Origin: Mucilaginibacter frigoritolerans
GTDB lineage: Bacteria; Bacteroidota; Bacteroidia; Sphingobacteriales; Sphingobacteriaceae
Direction of reading: 5' to 3'
NCBI RefSeq assembly: GCF_007830615.1
Contig: NZ_VLLI01000002.1
Location: 1 to 64,000, forward strand
Length of the DNA: 64,000 nt
The position numbers and the translations under genes were made by a program. Positions 44,374 to 53,600 of the stretch are shown here, in pieces (position 1 is the first letter of the stretch; every line of letters begins with the position of its first letter). The notes under the pieces were generated by a model. It did no database searches, had not been told where the DNA came from, and was given only the letters and a program-made list of their open reading frames with translations.

Positions 44374-45761
44374 TCGCTATAAACACTTATGCGGCCAATG
44401 TTTACAGAAGCATCCGCATCAACCGCGCGTGATGGTTCAATACTTACATCCAGTTGTTGGTCTTTCCAATTTGGCGAACTGCGCAGTTTATTCACAAGGT
44501 CACTAATATCTAAAGCATAATGTTGTCCGCTTCCTGACTGGTGCACGCTTGGAGTGGAAGCTTCTTCAACCCCGAAGAAACTTACAGACCCGGCATAGTA
44601 GGATTCTTTATCTCCGCCATTTTGCGGCTCATTCAAATAAACGTCGTAAATAGGAGGGACACCTTTACCCGTAACATTTTCAAAGTGTAAAATAGTTAAT
44701 GCGGGTTTACTAACAGCCGAATTGGTGGTAGCCGCAAGATTTACCGCTTTTTGGGGAGAAGCGTTTAAACCAAGATGGGCAACTGTTTTTGCGGAGCCTA
44801 AAGTTACTCCCTGGTTGGTGGCCGCAGTGATCTCTAAAGGTGTAGAGAAATCAGCATTTTGTAATGCATTTGCAGTTCTAAGTGTTGGCCCGCCCACAGG
44901 TACTCCCTGATAGGTATAGCCCGATAATACCTGCCTGGTATCTTCCACTTGTTTTGATGTAAATTGGGCACTTTGGCCGGCAGCATTATGGAAATAAAAA
45001 TTATAATCTAACCAGGATGATTTATTTGGATTTATACGACCACCAGCCATGTTGAGCCACACCTGCCATAACCTGTCTATATTGGCATGATGTAGCCAGA
45101 AAATAGGATCTAATGCGGCAGTCCTCGGATCGCCCATTGCGCCGCCAATAGCAACATGCACCATATCATGCGGCAGGCTTTCCAGCTGGCCGTGCGTTCC
45201 GCCGCTGTGCGAAAATCCGGTTTCAGGTCCGCCAAAGCCAAGGGGAGAAGTGCGGCCATCCCCTGTATAAGGTATCGTATTTAATGCGCCCAGGGTTACA
45301 TATCTGGGGGGTATAGTGTCACTTACCCGTCCGGTAATCCATAAGCCATTTGTGGCGTTATTAGGATTGGTAAATGCCGGGGGAATGGTACGTGCGTTAG
45401 GATTAGATGTATCGCTATAATTCCAATACGGTAAGGCCCAGTCTGCCGGACCTCCCAGCTTAACAATAGTGGCTGCCACTATTTGCTCAAAATAGGCCAG
45501 GTACATTCTGTGCCATGGAAGGAAGAACCATGACCCATGCTGACACTGATTCCAATATTGGTTCTGTTCTGTTTGACTGGGCAAAGGTGCCGCGCCTCGC
45601 CAGAAAGATAAGCTGGCATTAAATCCATGCATGGCTGCCTGGTAATTCCAGCTGGTTGGATCGGTTGTTGGCCGTTTTTTCATTTCGACAACGGCTTTTG
45701 AGTACCAGGCCAGGGTAGTGTCTCCGGCAGGAAGCAGGTATACGTTTTTGCGCTCTTTCAT
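44370..45761 (-). CDS. Plant-type polyphenol oxidase / tyrosinase
   Basis: A 463-aa type-3 copper enzyme oxidising phenols to quinones. CuA ligands are His45 (AMHGF), His75 (CQHGSWFF) and His84 (LPWHRMYLAYFE); CuB ligands are His198 and His202 (HDMVH) and a His in IFWLHHANIDRLW (about 225). Cys73 two residues before His75 can form the Cys-His thioether of plant and fungal enzymes. A DWL-like linker follows (SSWLDYNFYFHNAAG, about 249), then a C-terminal KFDV domain (IYDVYLNEP ... SVSFFGVEE, about 355-463), which shields the active site in plants. No signal peptide. Coupled to the DUF2182 gene. Confidence 0.92.
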   Translation of the reverse strand: MKERKNVYLLPAGDTTLAWYSKAVVEMKKRPTTDPTSWNYQAAMHGFNASLSFWRGAAPLPSQTEQNQYWNQCQHGSWFFLPWHRMYLAYFEQIVAATIVKLGGPADWALPYWNYSDTSNPNARTIPPAFTNPNNATNGLWITGRVSDTIPPRYVTLGALNTIPYTGDGRTSPLGFGGPETGFSHSGGTHGQLESLPHDMVHVAIGGAMGDPRTAALDPIFWLHHANIDRLWQVWLNMAGGRINPNKSSWLDYNFYFHNAAGQSAQFTSKQVEDTRQVLSGYTYQGVPVGGPTLRTANALQNADFSTPLEITAATNQGVTLGSAKTVAHLGLNASPQKAVNLAATTNSAVSKPALTILHFENVTGKGVPPIYDVYLNEPQNGGDKESYYAGSVSFFGVEEASTPSVHQSGSGQHYALDISDLVNKLRSSPNWKDQQLDVSIEPSRAVDADASVNIGRISVYSE

Positions 45762-45885
45762 AATGTGATTGGATTAAGATTTAGGTATATATTTTATAAT
45801 GTGTAGTTTCTTTAGTAATTGCTTAATAAACAATAGCTGTCCTTAAGCCAACTGATTTTAGTTGTTAGTACGGTATGAGCAATTT

Positions 45886-46077
45886 TTAAGGCCGCTCCAG
45901 TATTACCTTGTATGTTGTTGTTTGGGCAAAACCTCCCCAAATAACTTTGAGGTGAGCAACATCGTAGTTAAATTCGTCTGTTCCCTGATCGCCCCTGGGA
46001 TCGGACCCAATTGCATTCTTGATAGCATCTTCAATAGACACTTCTGATTGCCCTTTAAATGATTTTTTTGCTGCCAT
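45886..46077 (-). CDS. Small (63 aa) dodecin-like protein upstream of polyphenol oxidase
   Basis: The protein MAAKKSFKGQSEVSIEDAIK... has the order helix (SIEDAIKNAIG) then two strands (YDVAHLKVIWGG, TTTYKVILERP). That order and size resemble dodecins, small flavin-binding shells, but a typical first strand is weak. It leads the minus-strand cluster, 124 bp before the oxidase. It may be a small partner of the enzyme or a flavin protein; the assignment is uncertain. Confidence 0.6.
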   Translation of the reverse strand: MAAKKSFKGQSEVSIEDAIKNAIGSDPRGDQGTDEFNYDVAHLKVIWGGFAQTTTYKVILERP

Positions 46078-46226
46078 TTAATTAAGGTTTAGGTAGTAAA
46101 TAAAAAAATGGATTTGAATAGCATAAATGTAGGCTTACTTCAATCAATAAAAAAGGGTGAAAACACCCGTTTTTGATGTATTTTCACCTATACACTAATA
46201 AAGGTTTACTGATTGGTGCAGAAAAC

Positions 46227-46289
46227 TTGAGTGTGGACACTCAAAATAGGAATCAGTCAAGAGGGACTCTTGACCGGGCGGTTTTTTTT
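46227..46289 (+). repeat. Dispersed two-hairpin repeat, copy B, with terminator-like tail
   Basis: First hairpin TTGAGTGT/ACACTCAA (46227-46244) with a GG loop; second hairpin GTCAAGAG/CTCTTGAC (46256-46274) with a GGA loop; then CGGGCGG and eight T. It lies between the divergent 63-aa protein and YbhB genes (355-bp gap). The other copies are at 21263, 48310 and 55263. A short GGGTG/CACCC hairpin also occurs at 46155-46168. Confidence 0.7.
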
Positions 46290-46432
46290 GAAAGAGAAAG
46301 CTTGATATTACATTATCTTTTATTAATAAATCAGGATTGAAATTGAACTTTTAGCGACACTTTTTGAACGTTGGCCTATCGGCTCACTTGAATCAGGGGA
46401 TTACCTTTGATCTACAATCAAATATTAGAAAA

Positions 46433-46921
46433 ATGACACCAACATTCACTTTAAAAAGTAACGAATTAGGCGGGCAGTTAAACCACGAACAATATTCCAA
46501 TGGTATGGGCTTCACCGGGCAGAACCGCTCGCCTCAGCTTTACTGGGAGAACGCACCGAAAGACACAAAGGCTTTTGCCTTGACCATGTATGACCTCGAT
46601 GCGCCAACAGGCAGTGGGTTCTGGCATTGGGTTGCATTCAATATCCCATCTAATGTTAATGAACTGCTATCAGATGCCGGCGACCCGGCGAAAAATTTAA
46701 TACCGGGAAATGTGATACAAAGTAATACAGACATGGGTACTCCCGGTTATGCCGGAGCCGCACCACCAGAAGGCCCAGCCCACCGATATTTGATCACCGT
46801 TTATGCTCTTGCCCAAGAAATTGAACTGGATCAGAACGCTACGCCTGCCTATGTAGGATTCAACCTTCATTACGCTACACTTGCTAAAGCTTCTTTACTG
46901 GTTTACGGACAAAAGCATTAA
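46433..46921 (+). CDS. YbhB/YbcL-family (PEBP, Raf-kinase-inhibitor-like) protein
   Basis: A 162-aa phosphatidylethanolamine-binding-like protein: SNGMGFTGQNRSPQLYWENAPKDTKAFALTMYDLDAPTGSGFWHWVAFNIP carries the D-P/H anion-binding pocket (YDLDAP and FWHW), and GYAGAAPPEGPAHRYLITVYAL completes the family pattern. Role in bacteria unclear. ATG at 46433 is chosen; the frame upstream is not conserved in type. An AraC gene follows after 11 bp and DinB after that, one operon. Confidence 0.93.
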   Translation: MTPTFTLKSNELGGQLNHEQYSNGMGFTGQNRSPQLYWENAPKDTKAFALTMYDLDAPTGSGFWHWVAFNIPSNVNELLSDAGDPAKNLIPGNVIQSNTDMGTPGYAGAAPPEGPAHRYLITVYALAQEIELDQNATPAYVGFNLHYATLAKASLLVYGQKH

Positions 46922-46932
46922 ATTAGCGTTAC

Positions 46933-47754
46933 ATGAAACAAGCGGAACCTATCTCCATTTTTAGCTATCAGGCGGAAGGAACCAGCATCAAGAACAGGAT
47001 CACACTTCAGCAAAACCTTTTTAGTTTTTTGCTGGAGGGTGAGAAAACTGTTTATTATGCTGGCAAAACGATAGGTATAATACCCGGCCAATTTCTGCTG
47101 CTTGCCGGAGGCAACTGCCTAATGAGCGAAAAAATAGTTGCCCCACGCGGCAAATACCGAAGCATTTTGATCTCTTTTGATAACGGGGTACTTTCTGATT
47201 TTTTTACAAGGCAGCCAAACCTTTTGCGTATTCAAGCTGCCGAAATACCTGAAGAACCCATCTTGCGCTTTGAACAGGATGTCTTCCTCCGTAATTTTAT
47301 CAGTTCGCTTGAACATTTGCTCGTTGGTAATCAAACCATTTCCCCTAATATGCAGCAATTAAAAGTGCATGAACTACTGCTTTATCTCTGCGAAAGTCAT
47401 CCCGGTCAGTTACAAAAACTCCGGGGCATCAGCAAGGAAGCGGCTGATGATATCCTCATCAGGCAGGCGGTTAATGCCAATATTGATCATCCGGTAAGCA
47501 TCGAAGAGCTGGCCTTTTTGTGTAATACAAGTCTATCCACCTTCAAACGACGCTTTGCCAGGATTTATAGCACCTCTCCCAGCAAATGGCTGCTGGAAAA
47601 AAGAATGCAAAAAGCTGCCAAACTCCTTAGGCAAGGAAACAGCACCGCCAGCGAGATCTATTATGAACTTGGTTACGAGAACTTATCCAGTTTTATACAA
47701 TCCTTTAAGCAGGTACACGGCATCACACCAAAACAGTATCAGTTAAGCAATTAA
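46933..47754 (+). CDS. AraC-family transcriptional regulator
   Basis: A 273-aa regulator with a cupin-like N-terminus (NLFSFLLEGEKTVYYAGKTIGIIPGQFLLLAGGNCLMSE) and a C-terminal HTH pair (SIEELAFLCNTSLSTFKRRFARIY, then TASEIYYELGYENLSSFIQSFKQVHG). Same subfamily as 13279. Middle gene of the YbhB-AraC-DinB operon and likely its activator. Confidence 0.93.
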   Translation: MKQAEPISIFSYQAEGTSIKNRITLQQNLFSFLLEGEKTVYYAGKTIGIIPGQFLLLAGGNCLMSEKIVAPRGKYRSILISFDNGVLSDFFTRQPNLLRIQAAEIPEEPILRFEQDVFLRNFISSLEHLLVGNQTISPNMQQLKVHELLLYLCESHPGQLQKLRGISKEAADDILIRQAVNANIDHPVSIEELAFLCNTSLSTFKRRFARIYSTSPSKWLLEKRMQKAAKLLRQGNSTASEIYYELGYENLSSFIQSFKQVHGITPKQYQLSN

Positions 47755-47757
47755 AAA

Positions 47758-48273
47758 ATGAACAAAGTATATTTTACCGCCTTAGCTGCATACAACAGTT
47801 GGGCGAATGATAAAGCTATGGCCTGGCTCGGCCAAATCAATGACACGCAGTGGGATCAATCTTTTTCCAGTAGTTTCGGCAGTATTAGACAGACTGCCGT
47901 CCATATTGTAAGTGCAGAAAAAATATGGATTGATTTCTGGACGAAAGCAATAACCCCAATTTATCTATCTTCTCATTTCGAAGGCTCTAAAAATGAGTTG
48001 ATCAATCTCTGGAAAACCGCTTCAAGCGGGGTGCAAGATTTTATAAAAAATTGTCCGGAAGAAAACTATAACGATCCTGTCACATTTGTTTATCCCAGGG
48101 GCGGAATAGGCCAGCTGTTATACTGGCAAACTTTTGCACACAGCATGAATCACTCGACCTATCATCGTGGACAGTTGGTGAACCTCTTGCGCCAGGCAGG
48201 CTTCACTGAACTCTCTTCGATCGATCTGGCAACTTACTATTTGACACATGACAAATCTCCGTTAAATACATGA
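47758..48273 (+). CDS. DinB-family protein
   Basis: A 171-aa four-helix protein: AYNSWANDKAMAWLGQI, a first metal-ligand His in AVHIVSAEKIWIDFW, and the C-terminal pair in FAHSMNHSTYHRGQLVNLLRQAG (HxxxH). DinB/YfiT-like proteins bind a divalent metal and some transfer thiols (bacillithiol S-transferase-like); the substrate is not known. It follows the AraC gene by 3 bp. Confidence 0.93.
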   Translation: MNKVYFTALAAYNSWANDKAMAWLGQINDTQWDQSFSSSFGSIRQTAVHIVSAEKIWIDFWTKAITPIYLSSHFEGSKNELINLWKTASSGVQDFIKNCPEENYNDPVTFVYPRGGIGQLLYWQTFAHSMNHSTYHRGQLVNLLRQAGFTELSSIDLATYYLTHDKSPLNT

Positions 48274-48309
48274 AAAGAATTTTGGGGAACAGCTTGGCCC
48301 CTGAGATCG

Positions 48310-48365
48310 GGAGCGTGGACGCTCTAACTCTTGCCCAGCTAAGCGGAAGAGGCTTAGCTGGGCGG
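48310..48365 (+). repeat. Dispersed two-hairpin repeat, copy C
   Basis: First hairpin GAGCGT/ACGCTC (48311-48324); second hairpin GCCCAGCTAAGC (48333-48344) pairing perfectly with GCTTAGCTGGGC (48352-48363), then GG. It is immediately followed by the duplicated isomerase fragment at 48366. Same architecture as copies at 46227, 21263 and 55263. Confidence 0.7.
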
Positions 48366-48509
48366 ATTATTGACTACCCCCATCTGATTAAAACCGCCAT
48401 TGCCGATGGTATGAAATATTTTTTTGTGGAACAATCGCGCTACTTTAATGAAACCCAACTTCAAAGCCCCGGGGTTAATACACATTATATGAAAAACTTA
48501 GTGTTGTAA
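48366..48509 (+). pseudogene. Duplicated 3' fragment of the isomerase gene
   Basis: This reads IIDYPHLIKTAIADGMKYFF...HYMKNLVL-stop, which matches the C-terminal 47 residues of the isomerase encoded at 41884-42753. The rest of that gene is absent here. It starts exactly next to the hairpin repeat. It is not a gene on its own, though an open frame from 48270 runs through it. Confidence 0.9.
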
Positions 48510-48725
48510 GCTGTTTCATGACGAGGGAGGTTGCTTATATGGGGTTGAGAACTTCATAAACACAGGGTTTATTTGGCCCGTTAGTAGTGTTATTATATTA
48601 CTTCATCTATAAATATTCTATCTCTGGAGATTTCAATTGATGCGAATACTAATCATTTGTACCATTGTAGCAATAAGATCAGATAAAATGTGAATCTATT
48701 GACATAAGTATCATCTATTGGGTTT

Positions 48726-48749
48726 TATATTTGCCTGACACAAATGTCA
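48726..48749 (+). promoter_or_regulatory. tetR promoter -7 box and TetR operator
   Basis: TATATTTG (48726-48733) matches TAnnTTTG, and TGACACAAATGTCA (48736-48749), an inverted repeat with 5-bp arms, lies where transcription would start. A matching site TGACGCAAGCGTCA occurs at 49372-49385. I could not find a -33 box with the usual spacing. Confidence 0.65.
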
Positions 48750-48766
48750 AACGTTTTAGTAAGACA

Positions 48767-49354
48767 ATGGCGACAAGAGATACAGGAACAGAACAATTAA
48801 TCAAAGACACCGCAAAACAAATATTCTTTGCAGAAGGCAGGTTTAATGCCACCACTCAGGATATTGCCGATGCTGCAGGTGTTGCCAGAACGGTAATCAA
48901 CTATTATTTCCGCTCCAAAGACATTCTTTTTCAGCAGGTGTTTAAGGAAGCTATGGCAGATACTGGAACTAAAATGAATGAAGTGCTGGGTTCAGATATG
49001 CCTTTCAAAAAGAAAGTTATTGCTTTTATTGATATGTTCACTGCTGAGCTAACCATGTACCCCTACAAGGAGTCTTTTTTAATCAGTGAAATAAATGCCC
49101 ACGGATTCAGTTTACCCACAAAAGACTCCCCTCCGGGTATGCAGCAATTTTTAGAGGAAGTAAAACAGGCTGCTGACAACGGCGAGATTAAGAAAGTATC
49201 CCCTATTAATTTCATGATCAATATGTTATCGCTGGTGGCTTATCCCTTATTAACGCGCCGGTTATTTGAACGGATGCTTGAACTTGACGATACCAACTTT
49301 GAAAAACTGATGCAGGAAAGAAAGAAAATGATAATTGATATTTTATTTAGCTAA
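48767..49354 (+). CDS. TetR/AcrR-family repressor of the RND operon
   Basis: A 195-aa regulator: N-terminal HTH AKQIFFAEGRFNATTQDIADAAGVARTVINYYFRSKDILFQQVF (about 10-55) and a C-terminal helical ligand domain. ATG at 48767 (MATRDTG) is chosen over the TTG at 48731, which lies inside the promoter/operator. It is followed by an RND efflux operon, and the same 14-bp palindrome occurs before both. It probably represses pump expression until an inducer binds. Confidence 0.93.
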   Translation: MATRDTGTEQLIKDTAKQIFFAEGRFNATTQDIADAAGVARTVINYYFRSKDILFQQVFKEAMADTGTKMNEVLGSDMPFKKKVIAFIDMFTAELTMYPYKESFLISEINAHGFSLPTKDSPPGMQQFLEEVKQAADNGEIKKVSPINFMINMLSLVAYPLLTRRLFERMLELDDTNFEKLMQERKKMIIDILFS

Positions 49355-49371
49355 TTTTTTTAACAAAAAAC

Positions 49372-49385
49372 TGACGCAAGCGTCA
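49372..49385 (+). promoter_or_regulatory. Second TetR operator, before efflux genes
   Basis: TGACGCAAGCGTCA is a 14-bp inverted repeat (arms TGACG/CGTCA) that differs from the site at 48736 only at symmetric positions. It lies 17 bp after the tetR stop and 43 bp before the membrane-fusion gene. Confidence 0.65.
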
Positions 49386-49428
49386 AACCCATAAGTCAAC
49401 TAATAAAAATCCAACCATTAAAAAAGAT

Positions 49429-50613
49429 ATGAATACAATACCTTATAAAATGAAAAAAAACTGGGCCGGATTGGCAATGCTTAGCACAGCGATCATTGCA
49501 ATAAGCTCATGCGGCGGAAATGCCAATCAGGCTCCAGGCGCACAACAGCCTCCGGCGGCATACCAGGTATTTACCGTTACACCGCAATCTGCAACGCTCC
49601 ATACCAGCTATCCTGCGGTAATGCAGGGCGAACAAACCATTGATATCCGCCCAAAAGTTGACGGCTATATTGAGAAAATTTATGTTGATGAAGGTTCAGT
49701 GGTTAAAAAGGGGCAACTATTGTTTAAACTTAACGCACCGGAATATGAACAAACGGTTATCAACTCCATTGCAGCAATAAATAGTGCAAAAGCAGATATA
49801 AATTCAGCAGAAATAGCAGTAAACAAGACCAAGCCGCTGGTTGAAAAAGGTATCATATCAGAATACGAACTGCAAACAGATCAAAATACCCTCGATACCA
49901 AACGGGCCGCATTGGCACAGGCTCAAACCACTTTGGCTACCGCTAAAGTAAACCTGGGCTATACTTACGTTACCAGCCCGGTAAATGGGGTTGTTGGTTC
50001 TATCCCTTACCGTTTGGGTAGCCTCATCACCAGTACCACAGCCAGTCCACTAACTACGGTAGCTAATATTGGTAAAGTGTATGCTTACTTTTCGTTAAAT
50101 GAAAAGCAATTGCTGGAGTTCTCCCGCTCGGTAAAAGGCAGCACTTTGGATGAAAAATTAAAAAACACACCTGATGTTAATTTAGCGCTGGCCGATGGTT
50201 CTGCATACCCAGAAAAAGGACGCCTGGAAACCATTAGTGGTGTATTAAATACCACTACCGGTTCAGCAAGCTTTAGGGCTGCATTCCCCAATCCTTTGCA
50301 TTTGTTAAGAAGCGGCAGCTCTGGAAATGTAGATATTCCGCAGGCATTAACTGATGCTGTGCTGGTACCCCAAAAGTCTGCTTATGAATTACAGGGTAAA
50401 CATTTTGTATACATTTTGGGTGATAACAACCTGGTAAAAAATCAGGAGATACAAATAATGGAACTAACAGCGGGCCAATACTATGTGGTTACCGGAGGCC
50501 TCAAGGCAGGTGATAAAATAGTTTATGATGGAACTATCTCGCTGAAAGACTCAACCAAAATTAACCCTCAACCAATGGATGCCAACAAGGTTTACCAGGA
50601 TCTAAAAAACTAA
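49429..50613 (+). CDS. RND efflux periplasmic adaptor (membrane fusion) lipoprotein
   Basis: A 394-aa AcrA/MexA-type adaptor. Lipobox in AIIAISSCGG (about 24-31) predicts a lipoprotein. DIRPKVDGYIEKIYVDEGSVVKKGQLLFKLN is the first lipoyl half, followed by a coiled-coil hairpin (about 105-160) and TYVTSPVNGVVGSIPYRLGSLI, the second half; the beta-barrel and membrane-proximal domains follow. It links the inner-membrane pump at 50618 (5-bp gap) to the outer-membrane channel at 53779. An alternative start is M8. Confidence 0.94.
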   Translation: MNTIPYKMKKNWAGLAMLSTAIIAISSCGGNANQAPGAQQPPAAYQVFTVTPQSATLHTSYPAVMQGEQTIDIRPKVDGYIEKIYVDEGSVVKKGQLLFKLNAPEYEQTVINSIAAINSAKADINSAEIAVNKTKPLVEKGIISEYELQTDQNTLDTKRAALAQAQTTLATAKVNLGYTYVTSPVNGVVGSIPYRLGSLITSTTASPLTTVANIGKVYAYFSLNEKQLLEFSRSVKGSTLDEKLKNTPDVNLALADGSAYPEKGRLETISGVLNTTTGSASFRAAFPNPLHLLRSGSSGNVDIPQALTDAVLVPQKSAYELQGKHFVYILGDNNLVKNQEIQIMELTAGQYYVVTGGLKAGDKIVYDGTISLKDSTKINPQPMDANKVYQDLKN

Positions 50614-50617
50614 TAAG

Positions 50618-53600
50618 ATGATAAAGACATTCATTGAACGGCCGGTATTATCTACCGTTATATCGGTCATACTGGTTATTTTGGGACTCATCGGATTAAT
50701 AGAACTGCCGATAACCCAATACCCGGATATTGCACCGCCTACTGTGGTGGTATCAGCTTCTTATTCTGGGGCTAATGCCGATGTGGTATTAACCAGTGTT
50801 ATTGTTCCGCTGGAGGAACAGATTAACGGTGTGGAAGGCATGACTTACATGACTTCAACCGCTTCTGATGATGGTACGGCAAGTATTACCATTTTTTTTG
50901 CATTGGGTACCAATCCTGACATTGCGGCGGTAAACGTGCAAAACCGTGTTTCAAAGGCTGCGCCCTTGTTGCCTGCAGAAGTTACCCAGGCAGGTGTTAC
51001 CACGCAGAAACAGCAGAGCAGCAATATCATGATATTTTCGCTGTCGAGCACCAACAAGTCGTATGATCAAACATTCTTACAGAACTATGCGAATATCAAT
51101 TTGCTGCCGCAGATTAAAAGGATCACCGGTGTAGCCGATGCAACTGCTTTTGGCACCAAGGATTACTCTATGCGCATTTGGCTGAAACCAAGCGTAATGG
51201 CTGCCTATCACCTGATACCTGATGACATTAACACCGCCCTTGCGGAACAAAACGTGGATGCCGCACCGGGAAAGGTGGGCGAAAACAGCAATCAATCTTT
51301 CCAATATACCCTTAAGTATAAGGGCCGTTTAAAATCAGTGGCCGACTTTGAAAACATTGTAGTTAAGTCAACCAGCTCCGGGCAAACCTTGCTGCTAAAA
51401 GATGTGGCCCGCATAGAATTAGGCTCGCTTGACTATAGCGGCAACACTACTACTAACGGCAATCCATCCATCGGTATTGCTATATCACAGGTGGCGGGGT
51501 CAAATGCTCATTCGTTGATCAAGCAATGCGAAGCTACCATTGCCGAGGCATCCAAATCTTTTCCTCCCGGGGTAAAATATACTTCCTTGCTTAATGCAAA
51601 TGATTTTCTGGATGAATCTATATCAAAAGTTATCCATACCCTTATTGAAGCCTTTATCCTGGTTTTTATTGTGGTATTTATATTCCTGCAGGATTTCCGT
51701 TCCACATTAATTCCGGCTATTGCGGTTCCGGTAGCTATAGTGGGTACGTTCTTTTTCTTAAACCTGTTTGGGTTCACCATTAACTTGCTCACCTTGTTTG
51801 CCATGGTGCTGGCTATTGGTATTGTGGTGGATGATGCCATTGTGGTGGTGGAGGCGGTACACGCCAAGCTGGATCAGGGCGCCAAATCGGGCAAGGAAGC
51901 ATCCATCAGCGCCATGCGCGATATCAGCGGGGCCATTGTTTCCATTACATTGGTAATGGCGGCGGTATTTATCCCGGTATCATTTATCTCCGGTTCTTCG
52001 GGTGTATTTTATAAGCAATTTGGTTTAACGCTGGCTATCGCCATCATTATATCGGCAGTTAATGCTTTAACCTTGAGTCCGGCGCTGTGTGCCTTGTTTT
52101 TAAAGCCACATCCCGAAGGTGAACATAAAGACTCTGGCCTGGTACAGCGCTTTTATACTGCTTTTAACACAAGCTTTGAATCGGTAACCGGAAAATACAA
52201 ACGTTCGGTACATTTCCTTGCCGGAAAAAAATGGCTTGCCGGACTTATCATTTTACTTTTTGCCGGTATTTTTTATCTGCTTATAAAAACCACGGCCACA
52301 GGCTTTGTGCCTAATGAGGACCAGGGTGTACTATTTGCCAACATCAGCTTACCGGTTGGTTCATCGCTGGAGCGAAGCACCGTAGTAGCCAAACAGGTTG
52401 AAGACATCATCAATAAATTACCGGAGGTTGAATCAACCTTAACTATTACCGGGCAAAGTTTTATTGCCGGGGCCGGTGGCTCATACGCCATGGTGGTAAT
52501 CAAACTAAAACCATGGGACAAGCGCACCGGGAAAGGCGAGGACATCAACAGCTTAACCGGGCAGCTTTTTGGGATGACGGCGGGAATTAAAAATGCACAG
52601 GTCATCTTTTTTGCGCCGCCCACACTTCAGGGGTTTGGCTTAAGCAGCGGCTTTGAGTTTCAGCTGCAGGATAAAACAGGCGGCGATATCAATAAATTTA
52701 ATGATATAAGCAACAAATTTATAGCTGAACTTGCCAGGCATAAGGAAGTTCAATACGCCACCACGTCGTTCAACACCAACTTTCCGCAGTACATGATCAA
52801 TGTTAACGTAGCCAGGTGCCACCAGGCGGGCGTAACAGTAAATTCGGTATTGAGCACATTGCAGGGCTATTATGGCAGTGTTTATGCATCCAACTTTAAC
52901 GAGTTTGGCAAGCAGTACCGCGTAATGATACAGGCCGATGCTATTTACCGCTCCAATACGGCCAGCTTAAATAATATTTATGTGCGCAGCGACAGCACCA
53001 GCGCCATGGTGCCCATCTCCGAATTTGTAACCCTTACCAAGGTTTACGGTCCGCAGTCTATCAACAGGTTTAACCTGTACACTTCTATTGATATACAGGG
53101 CGCACCAAATCCGGGTTATAGCTCGGGCGATGCCATTAAGGCCATTAATGAAGTAGCTGCAAAAACGCTGCCTGTAGGCTATGGTTTTGAATTTGCCGGA
53201 ATAACCCGTGAAGAGATTGCCGGTGGCAGCCAAAGCGTTTACATCTTTATACTCTGTCTTATTTTTGTTTACTTTTTGCTTAGTGCACAGTACGAAAGTT
53301 ATATCCTGCCATTTGCAGTGTTGCTATCCCTGCCTGTAGGTTTGGCCGGGGCATTCATCTTCGCGAATATATTTGGGGTAGAAAACAACATCTACTTACA
53401 AATCACCTTGATTATGCTCATTGGCTTATTGGCCAAAAATGCCATCCTTATCGTGGAGTTTGCGGTAACCCGCAGACGACATGGCTTATCGCTTATTGAT
53501 GCCGCTATTGAGGGTGCAACCGCCAGGCTACGCCCCATATTGATGACTTCATTTGCCTTTATATTCGGCTTGCTTCCGTTGATGTTGTCGACCGGTGCGG

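Noticed and set aside
48270..48509. 79-aa gene downstream of DinB
   Set aside because: The frame runs through a hairpin repeat and then the copied end of the isomerase gene; it is a by-product of the rearrangement, not a gene.
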